The notes under the pieces are model-generated. The model was given only the letters and a program-made list of their open reading frames with translations, did no database searches and was not told the origin of the DNA. Shown here piece by piece: positions 8,930-18,010 of a stretch of 64,000 bases of DNA. How positions within the stretch are numbered: the first letter of the stretch is position 1; the number at the start of each line of letters is the position of its first letter. Source of the DNA: Bradyrhizobium barranii subsp. apii (lineage in GTDB: Bacteria > Pseudomonadota > Alphaproteobacteria > Rhizobiales > Xanthobacteraceae); contig NZ_CP096255.1 of assembly GCF_011516635.5 (NCBI RefSeq), positions 9,497,501-9,561,500 of the forward strand, written 5' to 3'. The position numbers were made by a program, and so were the translations under genes.

Positions 8930-9298
8930 ATGAATCCTAAGACTGTTATCGAACTGCTCGTTCGGAGTCATGAGCTGGCGAGGCGTTTCGCCCTGCTCGC
9001 CTTGGATGCGGCGCATGCCGCGACGCCGATCGCGGATGATATTGGCGGCATCGCCAACATCAGCGTCGGCGCTCTCGGGCAGATCGACGTCTGGGTCGAC
9101 AGCACCGACGCCGACTCTTCGCAGAGTGTTCGCGACGCGCTGCAGGCCAACAGCGTCGCGTTCCGCAATATCGACGCCGACGATGGCTCCACCAGCTTGG
9201 TGGGACGCATCAACGGCACCGACTGGCTGCGGATCCACGTCGATGACCAGAACGGGCTGCATCTCCAGGTCGAGACTGGTGCCGTTTTCAGGTTCTAG
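8930..9298 (+). CDS. Hypothetical acidic protein (122 aa)
   Basis: Starts at an ATG with AGAGG upstream. The product has a helical, Ala-rich N-terminus, then an acidic beta-rich part (VGALGQIDVWVDSTDAD and a DDGSTSLVGRINGTDWLRIHV stretch split by polar turns). There are no membrane segments, cysteine motifs or recognised domain. It sits between the relaxase side and the serine recombinase on the accessory element, so it is probably element cargo or a transfer accessory. Confidence 0.55.
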   Translation: MNPKTVIELLVRSHELARRFALLALDAAHAATPIADDIGGIANISVGALGQIDVWVDSTDADSSQSVRDALQANSVAFRNIDADDGSTSLVGRINGTDWLRIHVDDQNGLHLQVETGAVFRF

Positions 9299-9569
9299 AC
9301 TCACCAACAAACAACGGGTGCCGGCGCGGAAATCGCGCCGGTACCGCAATAAGAACAGCTTTTGCAATCGGCTCCAACTCAAGCTCAAGTATTCAAGCTC
9401 TGGAGGCGAGCGGCCGATTAGCGACACGCTTCTTGTCTTCCGGCGGTAAACATCCGCTCTCAGCTAGTTCGCTCGATTAAGATCGTTAAGTACTGGCGAA
9501 GCATCAACAAATAGGGGCTTTTCTTCGGCTCCGACTGCTGCGAAACTTAAGGTGAAGAGTAGGTGTCAA

Positions 9570-11261
9570 ATGAAGAAATCACGCGTAGGCCGAGCAACGA
9601 TCATCATCGCAGAGGAGCTGGGTGGAGAGACCGACCTGCGTGCTTGTGGATACTTCCGAGCGTCCACGCCCCGGCAAACCGAAGCCGAACTGACCATTCC
9701 GAGCCAGGTGCGTGCGGTCGAGGCTTACTGCGATCGCAAAGGCTGGAAGTTGGCGGCGCAATTCATCGAGCAGGGCTTGACCGCTACCGACGACAACCGC
9801 CCTGAATTTCAGAAGATGATCGAGCGCGCATGCGACGACGATCATCCCTACGACGTCATCGTGGTCTATGCGTTCAGTCGCTTCTTCCGCGACGGTTTCA
9901 CGATGGAAATGTACATCCGCAAGCTCGCCAAGGCCGGCGTACGGCTCGTGTCAGTTACGCAAGAACTCGGTGATGATCCGGCGCAGGTCATGATGCGCCA
10001 GATCATCGGGCTTTTCGACGAGTACCAGTCGCGCGAGAATGGCAAGCATGTGCGCAAGGCCATGGTCGAGAACGCGCGCCAGGGATTCTACAACGGCTCT
10101 CCGGTGCCGCTCGGATACAAGACGGTCGAGGTTGAAAAGCGCGGGGCGCGGGTCAAGAAGAAGCTGGCCATCGACCCTGTCGAGGCCGAAACGGTTCGCC
10201 TGATTTTTCGCCTCTATCGCGAGGGCGACGGGACGTCAGGACCGCTCGGCGTCAAGAACCTAACATCCTGGCTGAACGAGCGTGGCTACCGAACTCGGAG
10301 CGGAGCGCGGTTTGGGGTGGCGACGGTTCACGGCATCCTGACCAATACGATCTATGTGGGGCAGTGGATCTTCAACAAGCGGGATTCTCGGACCCTCCGG
10401 CAGAAGCCGGCCAAGGAGCACGTGACGGTCGAGGTGCCCGTCATCATCCCCACGGCCGAATTCGAGGCCGTGGTGGCCACCCTGAAGACGCGGGATCCTC
10501 GGGTGACCGCGCCCCGGGTGGTGACCGGGCCGATCTTGCTGACCGGAATTGCCACCTGCGCCAGCTGCGGCGGCGGTATGACGCTGCGGACCGGGACCTC
10601 TTCCACCGGCAAGGTCCACAAATACTACACCTGCTCGACCTGCGCCCGGCAGGGAAAGACCGGCTGCAAGGGCCGCTCCGTCCCGATGGATAAGCTGGAC
10701 ACCATCGTCGTCGAGAACCTCGTCGAGCGTCTTTTCCAGCCCGAGCGGCTCAGGGTCATTCTCGGCAAGCTGGTGGATCGCCGGTCTGAGCAGGCCGCTG
10801 AGGTCGATCAGCGGGTATCTGTCCTGCAATCAGAGGCGACGGCTGCGGAGGACAAGCTGAAGCGCCTCTATGCGATGGTAGAGAATGGCGTCACCGAGCT
10901 GGACGACATCCTGAAGGACCGGATCGCGACCCTTAAGGCCGATCGCGACCGCGCCAAGGAGGCCCTGGACCGCATCAAAGTCCGGCCCAAGGCTCATGTC
11001 TTCGACGCCCAGGCCATTGATCTCTTTGGCAGGCTCATGCGTGAAAATATTACTTCCGGCCCGATTCCGTTCCGTAAGGCGTACATCAAGTCGGTCGTGG
11101 ACCGGGTGGAGGTCGATGACCACGCCATTCGCATCGTCGGCGACCAAGCAACACTTGAACAGGTCATCGCAGGTGGCCAAAACGCGAACCCGAACGTTCG
11201 CAGTTTTGTACGCAAGTGGCGCGCCCGGAACGAGGCGACACACGACCTCAGAAGCCGCTGA
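9570..11261 (+). CDS. Large serine recombinase (site-specific integrase)
   Basis: A 563-residue recombinase. The N-terminal resolvase domain has the catalytic serine in GYFRASTPRQTEAE and the YAFSRFFRD and YQSRENGKHVRKAM motifs. It is followed by a Recombinase domain (GYKTVEV through SWLNERGYRTRSGARF), a zinc-binding domain (CASCGGGM then CSTCARQGKTGC), a coiled coil (about 400-470) and a C-terminal DNA-binding tail. This is the integrase architecture of phages and integrative elements, and it is the likely mobility enzyme of the decayed conjugative module. An in-frame GTG at 9552 is an alternative start. I could not identify attachment sites. Confidence 0.9.
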   Translation: MKKSRVGRATIIIAEELGGETDLRACGYFRASTPRQTEAELTIPSQVRAVEAYCDRKGWKLAAQFIEQGLTATDDNRPEFQKMIERACDDDHPYDVIVVYAFSRFFRDGFTMEMYIRKLAKAGVRLVSVTQELGDDPAQVMMRQIIGLFDEYQSRENGKHVRKAMVENARQGFYNGSPVPLGYKTVEVEKRGARVKKKLAIDPVEAETVRLIFRLYREGDGTSGPLGVKNLTSWLNERGYRTRSGARFGVATVHGILTNTIYVGQWIFNKRDSRTLRQKPAKEHVTVEVPVIIPTAEFEAVVATLKTRDPRVTAPRVVTGPILLTGIATCASCGGGMTLRTGTSSTGKVHKYYTCSTCARQGKTGCKGRSVPMDKLDTIVVENLVERLFQPERLRVILGKLVDRRSEQAAEVDQRVSVLQSEATAAEDKLKRLYAMVENGVTELDDILKDRIATLKADRDRAKEALDRIKVRPKAHVFDAQAIDLFGRLMRENITSGPIPFRKAYIKSVVDRVEVDDHAIRIVGDQATLEQVIAGGQNANPNVRSFVRKWRARNEATHDLRSR

Positions 11262-11340
11262 AATCACTGGAGAAAATAACGTACTGCCCAGCAGCTCAAT
11301 ACCACTTTAGGATACCACTTTCAAATGCCTTTGTCGGCGT

Positions 11341-11978
11341 TTATTTCGCTGCGCGAGGCGGTCGGGCAGCTTTGATCGAGTTGACGCCTTGATGCCGGTT
11401 GCGAAACGGCTCCGGGACCACGTCTACCGCGTCCTCATTCGCGTTGTGCGGCAAAAGTTCACCCCGGAACGCCTTCGCGAGTATAGCTTGGTTCAAACGA
11501 TCAATTAGCCTCCGCGCGCTGTTACCTTCAGAAGCAACGCGGTTGATCCACAGAAGGGCAGCCTCAATCCGCCGAATGATTTCCCGCTGCTCCGCAAGAT
11601 TGCATATCGGGATTGGCAATCCTCCAACCTTCGAAATGCTCAGGGTGTGCAGGCCAGAACTTGAAGATGCCACTGCTTCGATTGCCCTGCGACCTTCTGG
11701 AGAAAGAAGCCAAAAGAGGCCGTAACTCGGCAATAGGTCAGATCCGGGACGCCCCCTTATGATGTGGTTCTGATGTGAACATCCCTTGATCTCGTCATTC
11801 CAAAGAGCTACGCGGCCGATTTGATCGAGACTGCCATTGCCCTCGACAATAAGAAGGTCACCTTGTTGCAGCAGCGTCTTTTTAAGCTCCTGATCGGAGC
11901 AACCTATTTGAGCGATATCGTCAAGCCGAAGTGCATTCGCATAGACGTTCGCGACGCGAAGATATGGAACCTGCTTAG
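11341..11978 (-). pseudogene. hsdS: hsdS C-terminal part (type I restriction specificity subunit)
   Basis: Second target-recognition domain and C-terminal conserved helix of an HsdS subunit: KQVPYLRVANVYANALRLDD, GDLLIVEGNGSLDQIGR, a LSISKVGGLPIPICNLAEQ segment and a final REIIRRIEAALLWINR / LNQAILAKAFRGEL helix. It is cut from its front part by IS copy 2, and joins it in frame (AELP-KQVPYLRV) once the IS and one TTAG are removed. An upstream extension to 12051 is IS sequence. No hsdM or hsdR is present in the window. Confidence 0.82.
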
Positions 11979-13610
11979 CCCGCCCTATTCGTGAGAGCGC
12001 GGTATTTTGGTCCGACTGGTGCATCCGCACACCTCCGCTGACGAGGCGCACAGGATTGCCTTCGGCTTTTCACCGCCTGACGACCGGTACTTTGCAACGC
12101 GCTTGAGGGATGGGTTGGGTGAACGCGGGCGGACGCCCCACCGGTCAAGGACCGAGCGGCAGCAGCGCGCCGGGCAAGCTGCGGATCAGGTCGGCTTCGG
12201 GACATGCCGCGGCGAACGCAAGGCGAATGCGGCTCTTGGTCTCGACAACCCGGGCGGCGATTTTCAAGAGCCGAAGACGCAGCGTCGCGAACTCGGCAGT
12301 GGCCAATTCCCGGACTTTGGGAATGGCGTCGCGCACGGTCAGCATCAGCCAATAAGCGGCGGTATGGAGAACGAGGCGGACTTGATTGGCGAGCGCCGAA
12401 CGGCAACTGGTGCGATCGGAGGCGAGCTGCGTCTTATGCAGCTTGATCAGATTCTCGGCTTGGCCGCGCGCGCAATACAGGCTGTCGTAGATCCACTCGG
12501 CCGAGCCGACATCGAGGCTGGTGACGACGAAGCGGATGTCGAGGCCGAGCATCGTCGCCTCAATACGGGCGACGGTGCGTCGTTCGCGATCCCAGGACTT
12601 TGCCTTGTGGCGCGTCTCGGTATAGCCGCGCAGAACCGGCAGGTTCTCGATGGCGCGTCGCGTGCGGATGTCGTCGGCGACCGCGTCGACTTTTCTGGCG
12701 AGCGGCTTGGTGCCGGACAGACCGAAGATGTAGTCGATGCCGTTGGTCTCGCACCACGCCATTGCCTCCGGCCGGGCATAGTGCCCGTCGCCACGGAACG
12801 TAATTCGCGTGTTGTGCCACCGCGTCCGGATATGCCGTACCAGGCGGCGCAGATGGGCACGCACCTCGACGCCGCCCGGCGTCTTGCCGGGCCGCAGCAC
12901 GACCGCCACGGGCCGGCTCTTCTCCGTGTCGTAGACGTGGATCGGCAGGAAGCAGCGTTCGTCATAATGAGCGTTGAACAGCGAGAGCTGCTGATGGCCG
13001 TGGACGACATCGCAGGTATCATCGATGTCGAGCGTGACGGATGCCGGCTCGCGCGGGTAGCTATCCATCCATGCGTCGACCAAAGTGTAGGTCAGTCGGA
13101 TCACGTCGCGCAGGCGCGGAGCATTCTCCAGACGCGACAGCGTCGGTTGGGAACACAGATCGCGACCCGTGTCCGGCAGCCGTCCGCAGGCCAGCTTGAA
13201 TGCGGGATCGGACCGCAGATGATCGAGGTCGTCGGCGTCCTCGTAGCCGCAGCAGATCGCGAACATGCGCGCGCGGAACATATCGACCAGGCTGTGCACG
13301 ACCCGCGTCGGATCGCGCCGATCCGGGAACACCCGGGCCAAATTGTCGGCCAAGCCGAGACGCCGCTCGGCCATCGCCAGAAGCATCACGCCCCCGTTCG
13401 AGGTCAGCCGACCGCCATCGAAGGCAGCTGTGACTTTCTTGGCGTGAACGGCTGGAAACGAGAAGGGCAGAATCGTATCGTCGGTCATGGCGGGCGTGGT
13501 GTTCGCGGCTGAAGGTGATGGGGTTGGCTTTGCAACCGAATCCTACGCCGCATCAGCGCTTTACACCACGCTCGCCAGCCTCTCAGGCGCCCTCTGACGA
13601 ATAAGACGGG
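11979..13610 (-). mobile_element. IS1380-family insertion sequence, copy 2
   Basis: 1632 bp, the same length and ends as the other copies, inserted in hsdS. Flanked by the direct repeat TTAG at 11975-11978 and 13611-13614. Its six-frame translations match copy 3 throughout, so the two are essentially identical. Confidence 0.93.
12145..13488 (-). CDS. IS1380-family transposase (intact, copy 2)
   Basis: Full-length 447-residue DDE transposase. The first acidic cluster is LDIDDTCD (154-160), the second Asp is in GDGHYA (234), and YCARGQAENLIKLHK (338-352) gives the Y(2)R(3)E(6)K signature. Trp380 is present, unlike copy 1. It fills nearly the whole element, as expected for a single-ORF IS. Cytoplasmic; it binds the terminal inverted repeats and cuts at YTAG targets, judged from the three insertions seen here. 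Confidence 0.92.
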   Translation of the reverse strand: MTDDTILPFSFPAVHAKKVTAAFDGGRLTSNGGVMLLAMAERRLGLADNLARVFPDRRDPTRVVHSLVDMFRARMFAICCGYEDADDLDHLRSDPAFKLACGRLPDTGRDLCSQPTLSRLENAPRLRDVIRLTYTLVDAWMDSYPREPASVTLDIDDTCDVVHGHQQLSLFNAHYDERCFLPIHVYDTEKSRPVAVVLRPGKTPGGVEVRAHLRRLVRHIRTRWHNTRITFRGDGHYARPEAMAWCETNGIDYIFGLSGTKPLARKVDAVADDIRTRRAIENLPVLRGYTETRHKAKSWDRERRTVARIEATMLGLDIRFVVTSLDVGSAEWIYDSLYCARGQAENLIKLHKTQLASDRTSCRSALANQVRLVLHTAAYWLMLTVRDAIPKVRELATAEFATLRLRLLKIAARVVETKSRIRLAFAAACPEADLIRSLPGALLPLGP

Positions 13611-14225
13611 TTAGGCAACTCCGCTCGCCTGCCGTTCTTTGTGAGACCCCCGCTGATAGAAGCTACATCTTGCATCGCTGTCCAACGCCACGTTGTTGGA
13701 AGCTCGCCCAGCTGGTTGACACGTTGATCGATGTTCCTCCTCCCAAACGTGACGGCCTCGGGAGACCGGCTTTCTCGCCACTCGCGCGTTAGCTCGCCCT
13801 GAAAGGCAGCCACCATTATCGCCTGCTTGTACTTCTCCAGTAGCCGGGGAACGATGTCGAGGTGATCACGCACGCGCTTGGATTTAGACGATAGGCTGTC
13901 GATCTTCGCCACTATCTTCCGTCGTTCGGATAACGGCGCAATCGGAATAGTTATCGTTGCAAGCTTGGCCGCACTTACATTTGACATGCCGATGCCAGCG
14001 GCCCGTTCCTGAATTTGGCTGAGATAACCCTGTGACGTTATGAAATGCTTCACCCAATCAGATAATCCTGATCGAGTAGCTTACCCCGAATGAGGTACGA
14101 TGCGAACACCGCCTTTGGCGGATGCTGCTCAATCCGGGCCGCTTTCTCAATCGACCCAGAACGTGCGAACACAAAGTCACCGTCAGCTAATTCATATCGT
14201 CTGATAGCGTCACCAGAAATGACCT
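13611..14225 (-). pseudogene. hsdS: hsdS N-terminal part, 5'-truncated and frameshifted
   Basis: Contains the end of the first target-recognition domain (FITSQGYLSQIQERAAGIGM, SAAKLATITIPIAPLSE) and the central helix (KIVAKIDSLSSKSKRVRDHL), then the start of the second domain. Upstream of 14053 the frame breaks: residues ELADGDFVFARSGSIEKAAR and FASYLIRGKLL are encoded in another frame between 14054 and 14225, consistent with one missing base near 14057-14062. The true start is lost because an IS5-family element begins at 14228. The gene therefore has three lesions. Confidence 0.78.
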
Positions 14226-14244
14226 TAGAGTCTGTCCGGAAAGA

Positions 14245-14616
14245 TTACCTTGGATTGCATAGCTTTCGCAGCATGAGTCGGATGGAGGCCAGCTTGAGAA
14301 AGGCGAGCGCCCTGTGATTGAAGCATTCCCAATCTTTGGACAGTCTTCGGCATCGCCCGAGCCAGGCAAAGGTACGCTCGACGATCCAGCGTTTGGGCAA
14401 GACGACGAAACGGTGAGCCTGATCGGAGCGTTTGACGATTTCGAGGTTCACGCGCTTCAGAGCGCTACGCAGCCCCTTCTGGAAATGTGGCCCTTGATAT
14501 CCGCCGTCGGCGTAGAGCTTCAGAAGAAAGGGATAGAGGCCGAACAACGTTGCCATCAGGAGCACGCCGCCGTCGCGATCCTGGATGTCCGCCGCATGCA
14601 CGATGGCGTGCATCAA
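14245..14616 (-). CDS. IS5-family transposase, C-terminal ORF (orfB)
   Basis: Carries the second Asp (LYADGGYQGP) and the catalytic Glu (RWIVERTFAWLGRCRRL) of the DDE fold. The frame stays open upstream past the listed start, reading HGYDAGKKIKGKKRHILVDT, and meets orfA at an A5G5 run (14698-14707). A -1 slip there would give one fused transposase, as in other members of this IS group. Confidence 0.82.
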   Translation of the reverse strand: MMHAIVHAADIQDRDGGVLLMATLFGLYPFLLKLYADGGYQGPHFQKGLRSALKRVNLEIVKRSDQAHRFVVLPKRWIVERTFAWLGRCRRLSKDWECFNHRALAFLKLASIRLMLRKLCNPR

Positions 14617-15080
14617 GAGGCCTTGCGTGTCGACGAGAATGTGCCGCTTCTTGCCCTTGATCTTCTTGCCCGCGTCGTAGCCATGGAGATCATGAGGCCC
14701 CCTTTTTCAGCGCTTTTCACGCTCTGGCTATCGATGATGGCGGCGGTGGGAGAAGCCTCGCGCTCGGCCCTTTCGCGACATTCGACATAGAGGGCGTGAT
14801 GAATTTTATCGAGCGTGCCGTTCCAGCTCCACAGATCGAAGTAGCCATACAGCGTCGAGCGCGGCGGCAGGTCCTTGGGGATCGCGCGCCACTGGCAACC
14901 TGTGCTCAGGATGTACATCAGCCCGTTGGCAATCTCGCGCAGGTCCACCGTACGCTTGTTGCCGCCGCGCTTGGCCGGCGGGATGCGAGGCGCGATCAGC
15001 GCCCACTCCTCGTCGGTCAAGTCGCTCGGATAGCGCAGGCGGCTGCGGTCGTAGCGTGCACGGTTCTCGGTAGTCCACAT
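14613..15080 (-). CDS. IS5-family transposase, N-terminal ORF (orfA)
   Basis: 155 residues starting MWTTENRARYDRSRLRYPSD, with the DUF4096-like N-terminal part (LTDEEWALIAPRIPPAKRGG) and the first catalytic Asp in AAIIDSQSVKSAEKGG. After the A5G5 run at 14698-14707 the frame turns into unrelated residues (MATTRARRSRARSG), while the genuine continuation lies in the -1 frame. This fits programmed frameshifting, though a simple mutation cannot be excluded. Confidence 0.82.
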   Translation of the reverse strand: MWTTENRARYDRSRLRYPSDLTDEEWALIAPRIPPAKRGGNKRTVDLREIANGLMYILSTGCQWRAIPKDLPPRSTLYGYFDLWSWNGTLDKIHHALYVECRERAEREASPTAAIIDSQSVKSAEKGGLMISMATTRARRSRARSGTFSSTRKAS

Positions 15081-15298
15081 TGGCGGCGCGTCCCCATCGA
15101 ATCAGGCCGCTCACCTTGAATCACAACCGATTCATTCGACTCAACATGTTTTGGAACAGACACTAAGATCTGCCCCCTTCGGCCTGCGATAAAGGCGGCG
15201 ATTACGCTGCGCCAACCCACTTCACAAAGCCGTTCTTGCGTTGACGTCTTCCCGCGTCCGCGCCAATCTTCCCGAAAATCAAATCGGGAGGATCCGCC

Positions 15299-15370
15299 AT
15301 GCTCCGCGCCGAGGACAACAAGTTCCTGACCGAGTCCGGCTCGGGGACGGGAATGGGCGAGTTGTTGCGA
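15299..15370 (+). pseudogene. 5' remnant of a Rieske-type aromatic oxygenase
   Basis: Twenty-four codons reading MLRAEDNKFLTESGSGTGMG then ELLR, preceded by GGGAGG. This matches the usual beginning of phthalate-dioxygenase-like Rieske proteins, where GELLRRYW normally follows. After the Arg codon the frame becomes unrelated sequence and stops. The break lies next to the IS5-family element and may mark the right edge of the rearranged region. Confidence 0.5.
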
Positions 15371-15441
15371 TCGTCGTGCAGCGCTTCGGCGACGTCGCCG
15401 GCTTCGTTGGCAGGCCGAGGATCGCGGCAGCGGAGTAGGAC

Positions 15442-16257
15442 TTGTCGTTAGGGCGGGGCATCGTCGCAATTCTCCTCGTGTCGATGGTCGCACTGTTGCT
15501 TCCGTCGATCGACGCGGGCCGTGCTGCCCCGGCCCGGAAGGTTGCGAAAGCCAGACCTAAGCCTGCGCCCGCACCAGCCAAATGTGAGATGCCGAAATTC
15601 CGGATCGTCGTCGACGTCGGGCACACCCCGGACTCCTACGGCGCGTTGAGCGCGCGCAATGATCCGGAGTTCGGCTTCAACTTCCGGCTCGCAAGGCTGG
15701 TCACGGCAAAACTCAAATCCGAAGGCTTTACCGCAACCCGGCTGCTCGTCACGGACGGCAAGGCGCGGCCGAGCCTGTTCAAGCGCGTCAGTGCCGCGAA
15801 TGACGGCCGGGCCGATCTCGTGCTGTCGATCCATCACGACTCAGTGCCGGACAAGCTGCTCGAGACCTGGGAGTTCGACGGCGCAAAGAGCTATTTCAGC
15901 GACCGCTTCTCGGGTCACTCGCTGTTCGTGTCCGAGCGCAATCCACACTTCACCAGCAGCCTGAAGCTGGCCCGGATGATCGGCAGACAATTGAAGGAGC
16001 AGGGGCTGCACTATGCCAGCCAATACACCCTGCCGGTGATGGGCCGCTACCGGCGCCAGCTGCTCGACAAGGATGTCGGCGTCTACCGCTATGACGGGCT
16101 CGTCGTGCTGTCGCGAACGAGAAGCGCGGCCGTGCTGCTCGAAGCCGGCTCGATCATCAACCGCGACGAGGAGATGGAGATGAACTCGTCGGAGCGGCAG
16201 GAGATGATTGCGGGCGCCGTCGCGGCGGGGGTCGGGGATTTTTGCAAGATGCGATAG
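15442..16257 (+). CDS. Periplasmic N-acetylmuramoyl-L-alanine amidase (Amidase_3)
   Basis: 271 residues with an N-terminal hydrophobic signal segment (about 6-24) and an Amidase_3 domain. The zinc and catalytic motifs are visible: VVDVGHTPDSYGA (first His), a Glu/Asn-containing EFGFNFRLA segment, LVLSIHHDSV (second His) and VLLEAGSIINRDEE (C-terminal Glu). The enzyme cleaves the stem peptide from peptidoglycan in the periplasm. The start is a TTG with GGAG six bases upstream; a later GTG at 15478 would shorten the signal peptide. The gene is monocistronic, followed by a palindromic repeat. Confidence 0.85.
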   Translation: MSLGRGIVAILLVSMVALLLPSIDAGRAAPARKVAKARPKPAPAPAKCEMPKFRIVVDVGHTPDSYGALSARNDPEFGFNFRLARLVTAKLKSEGFTATRLLVTDGKARPSLFKRVSAANDGRADLVLSIHHDSVPDKLLETWEFDGAKSYFSDRFSGHSLFVSERNPHFTSSLKLARMIGRQLKEQGLHYASQYTLPVMGRYRRQLLDKDVGVYRYDGLVVLSRTRSAAVLLEAGSIINRDEEMEMNSSERQEMIAGAVAAGVGDFCKMR

Positions 16258-16268
16258 TTGGCGCTGCC

Positions 16269-16346
16269 GTCATTGCGAGCGAAGCGAAGCAATCCAGAGT
16301 CTTTCCACGGCAGCAGTCCGGATTACTTCGCTTCGCTCGCAATGAC
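16269..16346. repeat. Palindromic intergenic repeat, family A
   Basis: Begins GTCATTGCGAGCGAAGCGAA and ends with its complement (GCTTCGCTCGCAATGAC), so the unit can fold into a long hairpin. Close relatives occur at 18899-18976 and 40655-40738. It lies between the amidase and the convergent antiporter. Confidence 0.85.
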
Positions 16347-16353
16347 GAAAAAG

Positions 16354-17964
16354 CTACAACGGCACCCCCCGATACTCCCTGTTCGCCAGGCTTGCCTCTT
16401 CCAGGTCCAGATCGCGCTCGATCCGGCGCCGCGTCTCGTCGGTGATCTGGCCCTCGCGCAGGAGGTCGTGGATGAACTTTCGCTCGGCGACGATCAGGTC
16501 GCGGGTCAGAGCGGTGCCGGCGGCGGAGACGTCGTGATGGTTGGGGTCGAGTGAATCCGGAAGCTGGTTGACACGAATCTCGTGACGCGCGCGCAGGAGC
16601 CGCATCACCTCGTCCGACACATCCTTTTCTTCGGTCATCGCGTCGAGCGACTTCAGCGCCGCCTCGAGCGCCTGGCGGCGTGCCGCGATCTCGGCCTCAT
16701 GCTCGGCGACATGCTCGTTGCGGCCGGCCTCGGCGACACCGAGCCAGCGCACCACCGGCGGAAGCGTCAGGCCGACGCCGATCAGCGTCACGAAGATGAC
16801 GCCGAAGGCGACGAACAAGATCAGGTCGCGATACGGGAAGGCATTGCCATCAGGCAACGTGAACGGCAGCGCCAGCGCGGCCGCCAGCGACACCGCGCCG
16901 CGCACGCCGGTGAAGGCGAGCACGAACGGCCATTGCCATGGCGGCGATGGGTCGCGCTTGCGCAGGCTCTTGCTCAATATCCGCGGCAGATAGATCGCAG
17001 GATACAGCCAGACGAAGCGTGCGATGACGATGACCGCCAGGACCACCGCGGTCGCGATCATGATATCGTCGAGCGGAAACGCCTTCGACTTCTCGTAGAG
17101 TGCCCGCATCTGGAAGCCGGTGAGCAGGAATAGCAGGCCCTCGATCAAGTAGATGATGAGATCCCAGAAGAAGATGCCTTGCAGGCGGGTCGACGCCGAG
17201 ATCAGCAGCGGCCCGTTCCAGCTCACATAGAGGCCGCAGGCCACGGTCGCGATCACGCCGGAGCCGCCGAGATGCTCGGGCAGCCAGTAGGACACGTAGG
17301 GCGTGATCAGCGACAGCGTCAGCTCGACCTGCGGATCCCTGGACCATTTGCGGAAGCGAAGGGAGAGCCAGCCGATGCCGATGCCGAAGGCGATCTCGCA
17401 GGCGACGATGAGGAAAAACTCGCCGGCCGCCAGCGGCAGTGAGAAATGGCCGACAATGATGGCCGCAAGCGCGAAGCGGTAGAGGATCAGGGCCGTCGCG
17501 TCATTCGCAAGCCCTTCGCCCTCGAGGATGACCAGGAGCCGGCGCGGTATGTTCAGACGACGCGCGATGGCGAGCGGCGCCACCACGTCGGGCGGAGCGA
17601 CGATGGCCCCGAGCAGGAATCCGATGGTCCAGGGCAGGCCGATCACATAATGCGTGGCAGTAGCCACCAGCGCCGCGGTGAAGATCACCGCGCCGACCGC
17701 GAGCAGCACGATCGGCCGCAAATTGTTCCTGAACTCGCGCCAGCTCATCGCGACGCTCGCCGAGTAGATCAGCGGCGGCAGCACCATCAGCAGCACCAGT
17801 TCCGGCGGCAGTTCCACCGGCGGCATGCCCGGCACGAAGGCGAGGCCGACGCCGGACAGCATCAGGAGAATGGCGGGCGCGATGTTGAAGCGGCGGGCGA
17901 CCAGCGCGGTGCCGGCCAGCACGGTGAGCAGGATGAGGAAAGTCTGAAATTTCGCTGCGATCAT
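16354..17964 (-). CDS. Na+/H+ antiporter, CPA1 family
   Basis: About 536 residues with roughly 12 membrane segments in the first 420, then a cytoplasmic helical tail. The CPA1 signature is visible: GAIVAPPDVVAPLAIARRLN (acidic residue of the transport site), EGEGLANDATALILYR and FTGVRGAVSLAAALAL. The protein exchanges protons for Na+ or K+ across the inner membrane. The ATG at 17964 is preferred over an upstream TTG at 17991 that adds only a short polar leader. The tail (about 430-536) contains coiled helices and probably regulates activity. Confidence 0.88.
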   Translation of the reverse strand: MIAAKFQTFLILLTVLAGTALVARRFNIAPAILLMLSGVGLAFVPGMPPVELPPELVLLMVLPPLIYSASVAMSWREFRNNLRPIVLLAVGAVIFTAALVATATHYVIGLPWTIGFLLGAIVAPPDVVAPLAIARRLNIPRRLLVILEGEGLANDATALILYRFALAAIIVGHFSLPLAAGEFFLIVACEIAFGIGIGWLSLRFRKWSRDPQVELTLSLITPYVSYWLPEHLGGSGVIATVACGLYVSWNGPLLISASTRLQGIFFWDLIIYLIEGLLFLLTGFQMRALYEKSKAFPLDDIMIATAVVLAVIVIARFVWLYPAIYLPRILSKSLRKRDPSPPWQWPFVLAFTGVRGAVSLAAALALPFTLPDGNAFPYRDLILFVAFGVIFVTLIGVGLTLPPVVRWLGVAEAGRNEHVAEHEAEIAARRQALEAALKSLDAMTEEKDVSDEVMRLLRARHEIRVNQLPDSLDPNHHDVSAAGTALTRDLIVAERKFIHDLLREGQITDETRRRIERDLDLEEASLANREYRGVPL

Positions 17965-18010
17965 GGCCTGTCTTGGCCCGGAAGCGGCCAAAAGGTCAAT
18001 GCGTCGCGGC

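Larger units (their letters stand above)
14228..15163 (-). mobile_element. IS5-family element (IS427-type, two ORFs)
   Basis: About 936 bp. The proposed ends are GAGTCTGTCCGGAAAGAT on the left and GTGTCTGTTCCAAAACAT (complement) on the right, with a TA dinucleotide on each side (14226-14227 and 15164-15165). Two overlapping transposase frames fill it. It cuts off the 5' part of hsdS on one side and abuts a Rieske gene remnant on the other. Confidence 0.8.

Noticed and set aside
5623..13610. IS1380-family copies 1 and 2 as ends of a composite transposon carrying the recombinase
   Set aside because: Each copy has its own matching 4-bp duplication. A composite transposon would show the duplication only at the outer ends.
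15281..15460. Minus-strand gene starting MPRPNDKSYSAAAILG
   Set aside because: It has a plausible ribosome binding site, but it overlaps the Rieske remnant and the amidase start. It lacks any recognised motif and turns into Pro/Arg/Ser-rich residues after about 30 codons.
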